Below, piece by piece: positions 32,596-40,884 of a DNA stretch of 64,000 nucleotides. The notes beneath the pieces are model-generated. The model made no database searches and was not told the origin of the DNA. It saw only the letters and a list, made by a program, of their open reading frames with translations. The DNA is from CAZGMC01 sp964526565. Lineage in GTDB: Bacteria > Pseudomonadota > Alphaproteobacteria > DSM-16000 > Inquilinaceae. The stretch is from the NCBI GenBank assembly GCA_964526565.1, contig CAZGMC010000007.1, positions 7,305-71,304 of the forward strand. The letters are read 5' to 3'. The translations under genes were made by a program, and so were the position numbers. Position 1 is the first letter of the stretch; each line of letters opens with the position of its first letter.

Positions 32596-34599
32596 TCACC
32601 GGAGGGCCTGGAACAGCTCGTCGAACATCCGGTCGACGGCGTTCAGCACCTGGCTGCTGGCGGTGTAGATCTGCTGAAGGAGGAGAAGCTCGGCCATCTC
32701 CTCGTCCACATTGACGCCGGAGATGTCGTCGAAGCGGCGCTCGACCGCCTCGGTCACGGCGGTCTGGTACTCCAGCTCGTCGCCGGCGCGCGCCGTCTGG
32801 GCCCCCTGGAACGCGACGATCTCGATGGCGAAGCCTTCCAGCGTCGTGGTCACCGGGCCGAGGCCGAGGCCGGAGTCGAACGACCGTGCCGTCTCCGACA
32901 GGCGGCGCAGCAGCTCCAGCGGCCGCGCCGGGTCGCCTTCGTCCGCGAACGCCGTGCCGCTGTCGTCGAGCGCGTAGCGAACCAGCAGCGACGGATCGGC
33001 CACCACGGCGGTGTTGACGGCGATGCGCTGCGCCAGCCCCAGCTTCGGGTCGGTCTCGTCGCCGGGCTGGATCCCCGTATATGGCTCCTGCAGGTTGCCT
33101 GCGCCGTCGGCGAACAGGTCGAGCTGCAGGCCGTTGCCGGTCTGGGTCGTGCCGTTGAGGCTGACCAGGCCCGGTGTGCCCGAGGTCAGGTCGGTGTCGG
33201 TGACGGTCAGCTCGGTTTCGCTGCGGGTCAGCGTGAACCCGGCCGGCAGCACGCTGTTCACCGCGATCTCGATCGCCTGGGCCGTCTGTGCCGGGGTCGC
33301 GGCCAGGGCGAAGGTATAGGGCTCGGTCGCCGGCGGCTCGACCGCGGTCAGGGTCACGGTCGTCGGCTGGCCGGTCGCAACGTCGGTGTAGGTCAGGGTG
33401 ACCGTGTCGCCGGGGCGGGTCACGCCCTGCACGTCCAGCGTGGTGCTGCGCTCGGCGGAGATCAGGGCCGGGGCAGCGGCCGGCGCGGTGTCGACACCGT
33501 CCGTGATCGCGAAGCCGCTGATGGTGCGGCCCTGGACGTCGGTAAAGGTCAGGGTCTCGGTGCCGGCTCCATCGTCGTTGAACGTCACCGAGATGCCGGT
33601 CAGGCCCTTGCCGGCCAGCGCCTGCTCGATATTGGCGGCCATGGCGGCGCCGCGCTCGGCCACGTCGCCACCGGTCACGGCGATATTGGCCAGAAGGATC
33701 TGGGCGCCGTCGATGTCGACGGTCGCGCCGCCCTCGGTATCCGCACTCCCGGCCAGCGGCCAGGCCGCCGCATCGAAGTCCTCGGTCACCGCCACGGTCT
33801 CGACCGGCGTGCCGGCGATCTCGCCGGCGGCCAGGGACAGCGCCAGGTGGTGGGCCAGCTCGTCGAGCTGGTCCTGGGTCTGGACCAGGATGGTGTCGCG
33901 CAGCTCGACCAGGCCGGCGATCCCGCCGCTGCGGATCTCGCCACGGGCCAGCAGGTCGACCTCGCCGCCGTCGTCGACCAGGGTGATCGTGCCGACGCCG
34001 CGCCGGGCCGGATCGGTGTCGTACTGGGCCTGCGGCGTGATCACGGTGCGGCCGTCGAAGCGCAGCTCGCGCGCCGTCTCGTCCAGCAGCGTGCGACCGG
34101 TGCTGGTCATGATCACCACTTCGCCGCTGTCGCGCCGGAAGTAGCGCACGTCCATGAGCTGCGCGATCGTGTCAAGGTGCTTGTCGCGCAGGTCCTCCAG
34201 GTCGGCGGCGGTGCGGCCGGTGCGCGTGCGTACCGTGATCTTGTCGTTCAGCGCCCGGACACTCTCCAGCGACTCGTTGATNNNNNNNNNNNNNNNNNNN
34301 NNNNNNNNNNNNNNNNNNNNNNNNNNNNNNNNNNNNNNNNNNNNNNNNNNNNNNNNNNNNNNNNNNNNNNNNNNNNNNNNNCGCAGCTCGCGCTGGACGC
34401 GCAGGTCGATCTCGCGCTGCACGGCCAGCCGCTGCACGCCGACGCCCTGCCCCTGCAGAACCACCGACTCCTGCGGCGCGGTCTTGCGCGTGTAGCCGGG
34501 CGTGCTGGCGTTGGCGACGTTGCGCGACAGCGTGTCGATGCCGGTCTGCGCCGAACGCAGGCTGCTGAGCGAGTTGTAGAGCGCGCTGGTCAGGGACAT
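32596..34599 (-). CDS. flgK: Flagellar hook-associated protein FlgK (interrupted by assembly gap)
   Basis: This is the hook-filament junction protein HAP1. The N-terminus is typical (SALYNSLSSLRSAQTGIDTL, RNVANASTPGYTRKT), as is the C-terminus (GVNVDEEMAELLLLQQIYTA, ending VLNAVDRMFDELFQALR). A beta-rich Thr/Val-rich middle (about residues 220-540) makes it longer than the 547-residue Salmonella protein. A run of 100 N at 34282-34381 removes part of the N-terminal coiled region. The frame happens to agree on both sides, but only ~34 residues fit where about 95 are expected. It starts 37 bases after flgE. Confidence 0.92.
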   Translation of the reverse strand: MSLTSALYNSLSSLRSAQTGIDTLSRNVANASTPGYTRKTAPQESVVLQGQGVGVQRLAVQREIDLRVQRELXXXXXXXXXXXXXXXXXXXXXXXXXXXXXXXXXXINESLESVRALNDKITVRTRTGRTAADLEDLRDKHLDTIAQLMDVRYFRRDSGEVVIMTSTGRTLLDETARELRFDGRTVITPQAQYDTDPARRGVGTITLVDDGGEVDLLARGEIRSGGIAGLVELRDTILVQTQDQLDELAHHLALSLAAGEIAGTPVETVAVTEDFDAAAWPLAGSADTEGGATVDIDGAQILLANIAVTGGDVAERGAAMAANIEQALAGKGLTGISVTFNDDGAGTETLTFTDVQGRTISGFAITDGVDTAPAAAPALISAERSTTLDVQGVTRPGDTVTLTYTDVATGQPTTVTLTAVEPPATEPYTFALAATPAQTAQAIEIAVNSVLPAGFTLTRSETELTVTDTDLTSGTPGLVSLNGTTQTGNGLQLDLFADGAGNLQEPYTGIQPGDETDPKLGLAQRIAVNTAVVADPSLLVRYALDDSGTAFADEGDPARPLELLRRLSETARSFDSGLGLGPVTTTLEGFAIEIVAFQGAQTARAGDELEYQTAVTEAVERRFDDISGVNVDEEMAELLLLQQIYTASSQVLNAVDRMFDELFQALR
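34282..34381. other. Assembly gap (100 N) inside flgK
   Basis: Exactly 100 N, the conventional placeholder for a gap of unknown size. Comparison with the layout of Salmonella FlgK suggests that about 280-290 bases are really missing. Confidence 0.97.
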
Positions 34600-34636
34600 G
34601 GCCGGGTCCTCCGCCCGTCACGCGGGATGCCTGTCA

Positions 34637-36706
34637 TCACCGCTTGAGGTTGGTGATCTCCTGCAGCATCTCGTCGGCGGTCTGGATGATGCGGGCGTTC
34701 GAGGAGTAGGCGCGCTGGGCGATGATCATGTTGGAGAACTCCTCGGCGATATCGACCGTCGAGGCCTCCAGGCTGGACGAGGCGATGTCGCCGGCCGGGC
34801 CGACGCCGGGATCCCACATGTAGAAGGCGCCGGCGTCCACCGTCGCCTGGAAGGCGTTGCCGTCCACCGGCAGCAGGCCGTTGGGGTTGACGAAGTCGAT
34901 CAGCGGCACCTGGTAGAGCGGCCGCGTCTGGCCGTTGTTGAACACGGCGCTGACGATGCCGTCCTCGCCCACCTCGATGCGGTCCAGGCTGCCGAACTGG
35001 GCGCCGTCGCGCTCGATCAGGGTCGGGGCGTAGTCGCCGGCGAACTGGGTGATGCCTTCCAGCGTGTCGATCTCGCCCAGGCGCAGGTTGAGGGTCTGGA
35101 TGGTGCCCGCGTTGTTCAGCGCCAGGCGGGCGATGATCGGGTCGCCGGCCGCCGACGGCACGATGGTCACGCCCTCGTCGTCGACGAAGGTCGAGCCGGC
35201 GGTGGTGTCGCGCCGCGTCGTGACGGCACCGACCAGGTCGGTGGAATTCTCGACCAGGCTGGCGCCGGCGAAGTCGTTGGTGCCCGGAATGACGAGGTTG
35301 AAGCCGTTGGCCACGGCCCCGCCGCCGAAGGCGACGAAGCTGCCGGCATTGGCATTGAGGTGAGCGGCCAGGTTGGCGGCCAGGGTGGGATCGTCGGCGT
35401 CGGCGCCGGTCAGGGTATATTCCAGGGTGTCGCCGCCGATGTTGACCGTGATGACGTCGCCCGGCTGCCACTCGGTGACAGCATTCTCAAGGCTGATCTC
35501 GATCGTGTCGCCGGTATAGGTGTTCGGATGGTCGGTGCCGGTGGCCGTGAAGGCGGTGATGTCCGTGGCCGCCGGATCGGTCAGGTTGTCGATGACATGC
35601 GCGCCGCCGTGCAGGCTGGCGCCGGCGGCCGTATCGCTGCCGGTGACGGTGATCTGCGTGCCGTTGATCACCGCCGAGGCGATGTCCGGATGGTTCCTGG
35701 CAGCTTCGGCGATGGCATTGGCCAGCGAGGCGTCGTCGACCACGTCGGCCGCCTGGAGGGTGTAGTCGAACGTGGTGCCGTTGAAGTCGAAGCGGATCTG
35801 GTCGCCGGCTTGCCACGGGTTGCCGCCGCCGAGCAGGCCGGCCGTATCGAAGCGCAGGTCTTCACCCGTGAACGTGTTCGGGTTGTTGGTCTGCTCCACC
35901 GCATTCCGCTGGCCGACGATCGACCAGACCTCCTGGATGCTCTGCGGCGATCCGGCTTCCGGCCCCGACGTGTGGAACTGGACTTCGTAGGACGCGACCG
36001 GCACGGTCTCGCCCGCCTGCACCACGTCCAGCGTCCAGGCGCCGTAGTCGGTGCCCGGCGTCCACTGCAGGTTCAGCGTCTTCGGCTGGCCCAGCGGGTC
36101 GAAGTATTCGACGCCGGTCTGGATCGGGTTGCCGGGCAGCGCGCCGCCGGTCTCCGCCGCCGGCAGGTTCCCGGAGAAGGTGATGTTCTCGGTCGGCGTG
36201 CCGGTGAAGTTCAGGCCGGTGATGTTGATCGTCTGCAGCCCGGCGAAGCTGGTCCGGGCCGGTTCGCCGTTGACGAACTCGCCGCCGCTGTCAAGCTCCC
36301 AGCCCTGCAGGTAGTAGCCGGAGGTGTTGCGCAGATAGCCGTTGGCATCGGGCTGAAAGCTGCCGGCCCGGGTGAACAGGGTGCGGTTGGCGATGTTGCC
36401 GGTGGCCGCCTCGGGTGCGGTATTGACGACGAAGAAGCCGCGGCCATTGATTGCCAGGTCGGTGGTCGAGGAGGTGGCGTTGAGCAGGCCCTGCCGGTCG
36501 ATGTGCATGATCGGATTGGCCCGCACGCCGCCCGCCGCGTAGGAATTCTCCAAGCCCTGGGAGGTGACGATCGTGCTGAACGGCACGTCGGTCCGCTTGT
36601 AGCCGACCGTGTTGGCGTTGGAGATATTGTCGGAGATCGCGCTGATCTTGGCCGACTGGGCAAACAGCCCCGAAACGCCGGAAAACATCGCGCCATAGAT
36701 GCTCAT
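34637..36706 (-). CDS. flgE: Flagellar hook protein FlgE
   Basis: This is the hook subunit, 689 residues, against about 400 in E. coli, with extended beta-rich outer domains. The N-terminal signature is SIYGAMFSGVSGLFAQSAKI with ISDNISNANTVGYKRTD, and the FlgE-type continuation ATSSTTDLAINGRGFFVV follows. The C-terminus is the standard EFSNMIIAQRAYSSNARIIQ with a final LQEITNLKR. Three copies of an NTYTG/NTFTG-type beta motif (around residues 275-420) suggest duplicated domains in the middle. The ATG at 36706 is preceded by AAAGGGAG. It lies between flgD (72 bases upstream) and flgK. Confidence 0.94.
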   Translation of the reverse strand: MSIYGAMFSGVSGLFAQSAKISAISDNISNANTVGYKRTDVPFSTIVTSQGLENSYAAGGVRANPIMHIDRQGLLNATSSTTDLAINGRGFFVVNTAPEAATGNIANRTLFTRAGSFQPDANGYLRNTSGYYLQGWELDSGGEFVNGEPARTSFAGLQTINITGLNFTGTPTENITFSGNLPAAETGGALPGNPIQTGVEYFDPLGQPKTLNLQWTPGTDYGAWTLDVVQAGETVPVASYEVQFHTSGPEAGSPQSIQEVWSIVGQRNAVEQTNNPNTFTGEDLRFDTAGLLGGGNPWQAGDQIRFDFNGTTFDYTLQAADVVDDASLANAIAEAARNHPDIASAVINGTQITVTGSDTAAGASLHGGAHVIDNLTDPAATDITAFTATGTDHPNTYTGDTIEISLENAVTEWQPGDVITVNIGGDTLEYTLTGADADDPTLAANLAAHLNANAGSFVAFGGGAVANGFNLVIPGTNDFAGASLVENSTDLVGAVTTRRDTTAGSTFVDDEGVTIVPSAAGDPIIARLALNNAGTIQTLNLRLGEIDTLEGITQFAGDYAPTLIERDGAQFGSLDRIEVGEDGIVSAVFNNGQTRPLYQVPLIDFVNPNGLLPVDGNAFQATVDAGAFYMWDPGVGPAGDIASSSLEASTVDIAEEFSNMIIAQRAYSSNARIIQTADEMLQEITNLKR

Positions 36707-36778
36707 TGCCCGCTCCCTTTCATCCCGTTGCGGCGGCGCCGCGGCCGCGATGCCGCGCGCCCGCCCGTTCACCCCCGG

Positions 36779-37459
36779 CTAGCCGTTGCCCTGCGTCCGC
36801 ACCGCCAGCACGTCGTCCAGCAGCACCGGCACCGAGCCCAGCAGCAGCACGGTCTCGCCGTCCACGTGCTCAGCCCCGGTCACCGTGCCGCGCACGAAGG
36901 TCGGCACCTCCAGCGCCGCGCCGGCGGCATCCACTGCCTGGACGCGGATCGTGTAGGTGCCTGGCGCCGCCTCGCCGCCCGCGGTCGTCTCGCCGTCCCA
37001 GCTGATCTCGTGGCGGCCGGGGCTCATCTCGGCGGTCTCGCTCCAGACCACCTGGCCGGCAGCATCGACCACCTGGACCTGGGCCAGCAGGGCGCCGGAC
37101 GGCATACCGTAGCCCATCGCCACCGGCTCCCCGTCGAAGGCCAAGGTGTTGCCGACGATTTCCACCTCCTGGCCGATGAAGCCCAGCGCCTCGCTGAAGT
37201 GTCCGCCGGCCTGGCTCTCGATCAGGGTGTCGAGGCGGCGGTTGGTGGCGATCTGCTGCTCGACCTGGGTGAACGACACGAGCTGGTTGGTGAACTCGGT
37301 CGCCTCCATGGGCGAGGTCGGGTCCTGGTTCTTCAACTGCGTGGTCAGCAGGTTGAGGAAGTTGTCAAAGGTGTCGGCGATCTGCTGCTCGGCCCGCGCG
37401 GTCGAGGAGGCCTGGGCCGTGCCGCCCGCCGCCGTGGGGTTGATGCCTGGCGTGATCAT
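36779..37459 (-). CDS. flgD: Flagellar hook capping protein FlgD
   Basis: This is the hook assembly scaffold, 226 residues. The N-terminal export and capping region holds the family signature FLNLLTTQLKNQDPTSPMEA, then TEFTNQLVSFTQVEQQI. The C-terminal FnIII/TUDOR-like part has SPGRHEISWDGETTAGGEAA, a FlgD hallmark (W-D-G). It begins 14 bases after fliK, as usual, and precedes flgE. Confidence 0.95.
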   Translation of the reverse strand: MITPGINPTAAGGTAQASSTARAEQQIADTFDNFLNLLTTQLKNQDPTSPMEATEFTNQLVSFTQVEQQIATNRRLDTLIESQAGGHFSEALGFIGQEVEIVGNTLAFDGEPVAMGYGMPSGALLAQVQVVDAAGQVVWSETAEMSPGRHEISWDGETTAGGEAAPGTYTIRVQAVDAAGAALEVPTFVRGTVTGAEHVDGETVLLLGSVPVLLDDVLAVRTQGNG

Positions 37460-37473
37460 GGCTCAGGGTCTCC

Positions 37474-38784
37474 TCAGATGCGGATGTCAAACCGCCCCGG
37501 CCCGAGCCGGAGGGCATGGGTGGCGGTGAACAGCGGGTCTTCGCCGGCCAGCACGGACTCGCCCGAACCGTCCGGTTCACCCGCGTCAGGCTCGTCGGCC
37601 GCGGCCGTGCCGTCGGGATGGCCGTCGGCGCTGCCATCACCGCGGCCGTCACCGCGGCCGTCGCGCAGGTTGAAGCTGAGCGAGCCGCTGTCGGTCTTCA
37701 GCCCGGCGTCGTTGAGCGCGCGCTCAAGGCTGCGGGAGTCGCGCTGCAGCAGGTCCAGCGTCTCCTGCCGCTCGACGATCACCCGGGCGTGGACCATGTC
37801 GTCAACGAACTCCAGGCGGACCTCGACACTGCCCAGCTCGCGCGGCTGGAGCTGTACGGTGATCCGGTCGCCGCCGGGCAGGTGGCGCTGGATCTGCAGG
37901 CCGATCTGTTCGGCCGGCGACGCGGCGGCACCCGGCTGGCCGGCGCGCGTCAGGCCGGCGGCGGCGTCGCCGCGCGCGGCCGACCGGGTGCCGTCGGCGC
38001 CGGTCAGGACATGGAGCGGGTCGGCGGCGTCGCCGGCCTCGCCGCCCAGGGTGCCGGTCATCGCCGAGGCTTCACCGGCGCCGGTCAGCGTCTGGGCGCG
38101 GGCCATGGCAGCGGCCTGGGCCGCCGACGGCTTGAGCCTGAGGAGGGCCATGTCGAGGTCGCGGTTCTCGCCGGCAGCCAGCCGCTTCCATTCGGTCTCG
38201 AACGCGTCGGCGGTGGCATCGGCGTCGGCCGGCGCCTGCGGGTCGGCCCGCGTCTCACCGCCGGCCGCCGGCGCCATCAGGTCGGGGTCGCCGGCCGCGC
38301 TGGCACCGGCGGCCGTGGCCGCATCCGGCGTGCCGCCCGGCGGCGTCGCCGCGCCCTGTTGTTGCGGCGTCGCAGCGGCTGCGCCCGGCATGCCCGCCTT
38401 GGCGATCGGGGTGGTGGCGTCCGCCGGCGCCGGCGCCGCCAAGCCGGTCAGGACCGGCCCGGTGTCGGCGCCTTCCTTGGCGGCAGCCGTGGCGGCCTCA
38501 AGCTCGGCCTCGCTCGCCATCGAGTGCAGCGCCGCGCCGGCCACGGTCATCAATCGGTTGCCGGACGTCTCGCCCCGCATCGCCAGGCGCACCATGTGGC
38601 CGCCGGGGCGGTTCGAAGCCCCGACATCGGTGCCGGCGCCGAACTGCGCCATGAGGCCATCGAGGATGCTGCCGAACGCTGCGGCAGCATCGCCGCCCGC
38701 GCTCCGCGCGCCCTGCGCCGCGCTCTCGGCGCCGTCGCGGCCGCGCGCCACGGCGGATGAGGAAAGGAGGAGGATCGGGTCCAC
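37474..38784 (-). CDS. fliK: Flagellar hook-length control protein FliK
   Basis: This is the secreted molecular ruler that measures the hook and switches export specificity, 436 residues from the GTG at 38784. The N-terminal two thirds is an Ala/Gly/Asp-rich spacer. The conserved C-terminal domain is about residues 275-370, with GDRITVQLQPRELGSVEVRL and HARVIVERQETLDLLQRDSR. It is followed by a Gly-Asp-Gly-Arg repeat stretch (RDGRGDGRGDGS) and a short hydrophobic end. A TTG at 38802 is an alternative start, but the GTG has GAGG six bases upstream and fits the sigma-54 promoter at 38820-38835. It is the first gene of fliK-flgD-flgE-flgK-flgL. Confidence 0.88.
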   Translation of the reverse strand: MDPILLLSSSAVARGRDGAESAAQGARSAGGDAAAAFGSILDGLMAQFGAGTDVGASNRPGGHMVRLAMRGETSGNRLMTVAGAALHSMASEAELEAATAAAKEGADTGPVLTGLAAPAPADATTPIAKAGMPGAAAATPQQQGAATPPGGTPDAATAAGASAAGDPDLMAPAAGGETRADPQAPADADATADAFETEWKRLAAGENRDLDMALLRLKPSAAQAAAMARAQTLTGAGEASAMTGTLGGEAGDAADPLHVLTGADGTRSAARGDAAAGLTRAGQPGAAASPAEQIGLQIQRHLPGGDRITVQLQPRELGSVEVRLEFVDDMVHARVIVERQETLDLLQRDSRSLERALNDAGLKTDSGSLSFNLRDGRGDGRGDGSADGHPDGTAAADEPDAGEPDGSGESVLAGEDPLFTATHALRLGPGRFDIRI

Positions 38785-39236
38785 GGGGAGCCTCGCTCGC
38801 AATGTGCCGCGTCAGGCGAAGCAATGGCCGTGCCACCGCCGGCGGCGGCCGGCAGCCGCAGGAACCCGATATCCGCAGCCTCGTCCGGCCGCCCGGCCCG
38901 GCATGATTGGCCTGGCCGGCCCGTCCGAAGGGCAAGATCTGCCGGGCGGACGGTGCCGGCAATGCCCGCCGTACCGCGGACCGGGCGGCTTATGCTGCAC
39001 TGCAACATGAATCGACCCGCGGACAGGCCGGACATGCCGATGTCCCCTTGACGCACCGCACAAAAATCGGCAAAAGAACGGTCAACAGAGCGTGTCGACG
39101 CCGTCGTCGAGGAATCGCACCTGCGAACCGTTGCGCCGATCCGGATCCGTGCGATCCGCGGCCGGTTGTCGTGCCTTCCCCCATCCGGGCCGCGCACCCG
39201 CGGCCGAAGCCGACCGGAACTCAGCGAAGAGGCGCC
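38785..39236. other. Region between fliK and the 78-aa gene
   Basis: About 450 bp of divergent control region. It holds the sigma-54-like fliK promoter (38820-38835). I saw no convincing gene; short GC-rich open frames on the plus strand lack ribosome-binding sites. TTGACG at 39051-39056 might be a -35 for the plus-strand gene but has no good -10. Confidence 0.5.
38820..38835 (-). promoter_or_regulatory. Sigma-54 promoter of the fliK-flgDEKL operon
   Basis: The minus strand reads TGGCAC-GGCCA-TTGCT, an exact match to the -24/-12 consensus TGGCAC-N5-TTGCW. The predicted transcription start near 38810 is about 26 bases before the GTG start of fliK. Sigma-54 control of hook genes is well known in flagellar hierarchies of alphaproteobacteria. 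Confidence 0.8.
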
Positions 39237-39473
39237 ATGCTCGCCACTGCCCTGCTCGACCGTCCCGTACCCCGCGCCGCCGAGGGACCGTCCGCCGACG
39301 ATATCCGGCGCTATGCCCACGGCCTGCTGGACAGTTATGGCCGGCACGCCCTGAGCTATGCCGACGACATGGTCCGCGCCTACCTCGCCAACGGCGACAT
39401 GATCGCCACCGACGTCTGGCGCGAGGTCCAGGCCGTGCTGACCCTGCTCTGCGACAGTCCCGGCCGCGACTGA
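39237..39473 (+). CDS. Small hypothetical protein (78 aa)
   Basis: This 78-residue soluble, helical protein has an Ala/Pro-rich start and the central part SADDIRRYAHGLLDSYGRHA, ALSYADDMVRAYLANGDMIA and DVWREVQAVLTLL. The helical pattern recalls small alphaproteobacterial proteins of unknown role; I cannot name a family. The ATG at 39237 follows AAGAGG at a good distance. It lies between the flagellar block and crcB, same strand as crcB, 169 bases before it. Confidence 0.6.
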   Translation: MLATALLDRPVPRAAEGPSADDIRRYAHGLLDSYGRHALSYADDMVRAYLANGDMIATDVWREVQAVLTLLCDSPGRD

Positions 39474-39642
39474 CCGCCCACCCCCCGCTGTCCCGACCCG
39501 TTTCCGGCGCCAGCCGCGCGGCGGCGCCGGATCGTCTCGCACCGGGTGCGCGCGGCGCGCGCTTGGCCGCGGCGGCCGTCGCGGCTATAGGTGACGCGAC
39601 CTGACGCGGAGCCGCGGGGACGGAGGCACGGGGACGCCTGCC

Positions 39643-40038
39643 ATGATGTATCTGTGGATCGCCCTGGGCAGCGCACTGGGCGGCATGGGACGGTATTGGG
39701 CCTCCGGCGCCGTCGCCGTGCTGGTCGGCGAGACGTTCCCGTGGGGCACGATCGTGGTGAACGTGGTCGGCTCGTTCGCCATCGGCCTGTTCGCCACCGT
39801 GACCGGCCCCGACGGCCGCACCCTGGTCGCCCCCGAGACGCGCCAGTTCTTCATGCTGGGCGTGTGCGGCGGCTTCACCACCTTCTCTTCGTTCAGCCTG
39901 CAGACACTGAACCTGGCCCGCGACGGCGAATGGCTGCTGGCCGCGGGCAACATTCTGGTCTCCGTGGCGGCCTGCCTGATCGCCGTGGTCCTCGGCCTGT
40001 TCGCCGGCAATGCTCTGAACCAGATGCGCTGGAGTTAG
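39643..40038 (+). CDS. crcB: Fluoride channel CrcB/FluC
   Basis: This 131-residue, four-helix fluoride exporter works as a dual-topology dimer. Family signatures are complete: GGMGRYWASGAVAV in helix 1, GTIVVNVVGSFAIGLF with the pore Asn in helix 2, and FFMLGVCGGFTTFSSFSLQT with the Phe/Thr-rich break of helix 3. Length and motifs are normal for a single-gene homodimeric channel. Fluoride-riboswitch features were looked for upstream and not found convincingly. Confidence 0.95.
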   Translation: MMYLWIALGSALGGMGRYWASGAVAVLVGETFPWGTIVVNVVGSFAIGLFATVTGPDGRTLVAPETRQFFMLGVCGGFTTFSSFSLQTLNLARDGEWLLAAGNILVSVAACLIAVVLGLFAGNALNQMRWS

Positions 40039-40138
40039 CCGTTGCAGCGGCAGCCGCTGCGGGTGGCGCCGCCCGCCGGGAGACGCCCCCGAGCAGGCAG
40101 GGGACGCCCGCCGCGACAACAGTACCGAACGGCGTCCG

Positions 40139-40234
40139 TCAGCCCTTTGCCGTGCCTCGGCGCTTCGGGCCGCCCATGGCCGCTTCGCCATTGCGCGCGG
40201 CGGCGCGCTGGTCGTCGCTGGTGATCTCGCCCAT
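40139..40234 (-). CDS. Possible small ORF downstream of pncA (31 aa)
   Basis: A 31-codon frame starting at ATG 40234 (GAGG five bases before) encodes a small peptide ending AAMGGPKRRGTAKG, basic at its C-terminus. It is in the same frame as pncA and continuous with it except for the pncA stop at 40283-40285, so it may be a remnant of an extension instead of a gene. Confidence 0.25.
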   Translation of the reverse strand: MGEITSDDQRAAARNGEAAMGGPKRRGTAKG

Positions 40235-40282
40235 GGCGGCCTCGTCGCCGGCCTGCTCAACCGCTGCGCCGGCCCGTGCGGA

Positions 40283-40852
40283 TCAGGCCTCGACCCGCGC
40301 CCCGGCGGCGGCCATCTCCTGGATCGCCTGCCTGCCGCCGTCCGCGGTGATCGGGCGGGTCGCCGCGTCGATCACGTGAACCTCGAAGCCGGCCACGCGG
40401 GCGTCGAGCACCGTGGCGCGCACGCACACGTCCTGGGCGAGGCCGCCGACCCACAGCCGGCGGATGCCGTCGCGCTTGAGCTGCGTGGCCAGCCCGGTCT
40501 CGTCGAACACCGAGTTCTGGTCGTGGTCGAAGCGCGTGCCCTTGGTCACGCGGATGGCGGAGTCGGGCAGCCTGAGCTCCGGATGGTAGGCCGCGCCCTC
40601 GGTGTCCTGCACGCAGTGCGGCGGCCACGGCCCGCCCTGGTCCTGGAAGCTGACATGGTTGAGCGGGTGCCAGTCGCGCGAGGCATAGACCGCCACGTGC
40701 TTCTGCACCGCCGCGGCGATCCAGTCGTTGAGCACGGGGATGACGGCGTCGCCCTCCGGCACCGGCAGCGCGCCGCCGGGACAGAAGTCGTTCTGCACGT
40801 CGACGACGATCAGGGCGTCGCCCTGCTGCAGGGCCTGGTCGGGATTGGTCAT
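40283..40852 (-). CDS. pncA: Nicotinamidase PncA
   Basis: This cysteine hydrolase converts nicotinamide to nicotinate in NAD salvage. It is 189 residues of the isochorismatase-like fold. The triad is visible: Asp in VDVQNDFCPGGAL (near residue 18), Lys in RVTKGTRFD (near 103) and Cys in GLAQDVCVRATVLD (near 144). Metal-binding residues lie in SRDWHPLNHVSF. It starts 32 bases after pncB, so the pair forms a nicotinamide-to-NAMN operon. Confidence 0.95.
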   Translation of the reverse strand: MTNPDQALQQGDALIVVDVQNDFCPGGALPVPEGDAVIPVLNDWIAAAVQKHVAVYASRDWHPLNHVSFQDQGGPWPPHCVQDTEGAAYHPELRLPDSAIRVTKGTRFDHDQNSVFDETGLATQLKRDGIRRLWVGGLAQDVCVRATVLDARVAGFEVHVIDAATRPITADGGRQAIQEMAAAGARVEA

Positions 40853-40884
40853 GACGGTTCCTCCTGGAAGACGGGAATGGCGGG

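Noticed and set aside
38785..38802. TTG start for fliK
   Set aside because: It has no SD and would leave a leader of about eight bases behind the sigma-54 start; the GTG at 38784 fits better.
34598..39010. A 1,470-codon open frame on the plus strand opposite flgK, flgE, flgD and fliK
   Set aside because: It is antisense to four well-supported flagellar genes, has no protein motif, no RBS and runs through an N gap; long antisense frames are expected at this GC.
39585..39642. Fluoride riboswitch upstream of crcB
   Set aside because: GGTGACG and GGGACGCCTGCC are vaguely similar to the ends of the motif, but the conserved GAUGG and UGAUG blocks and pseudoknot pairs are missing.
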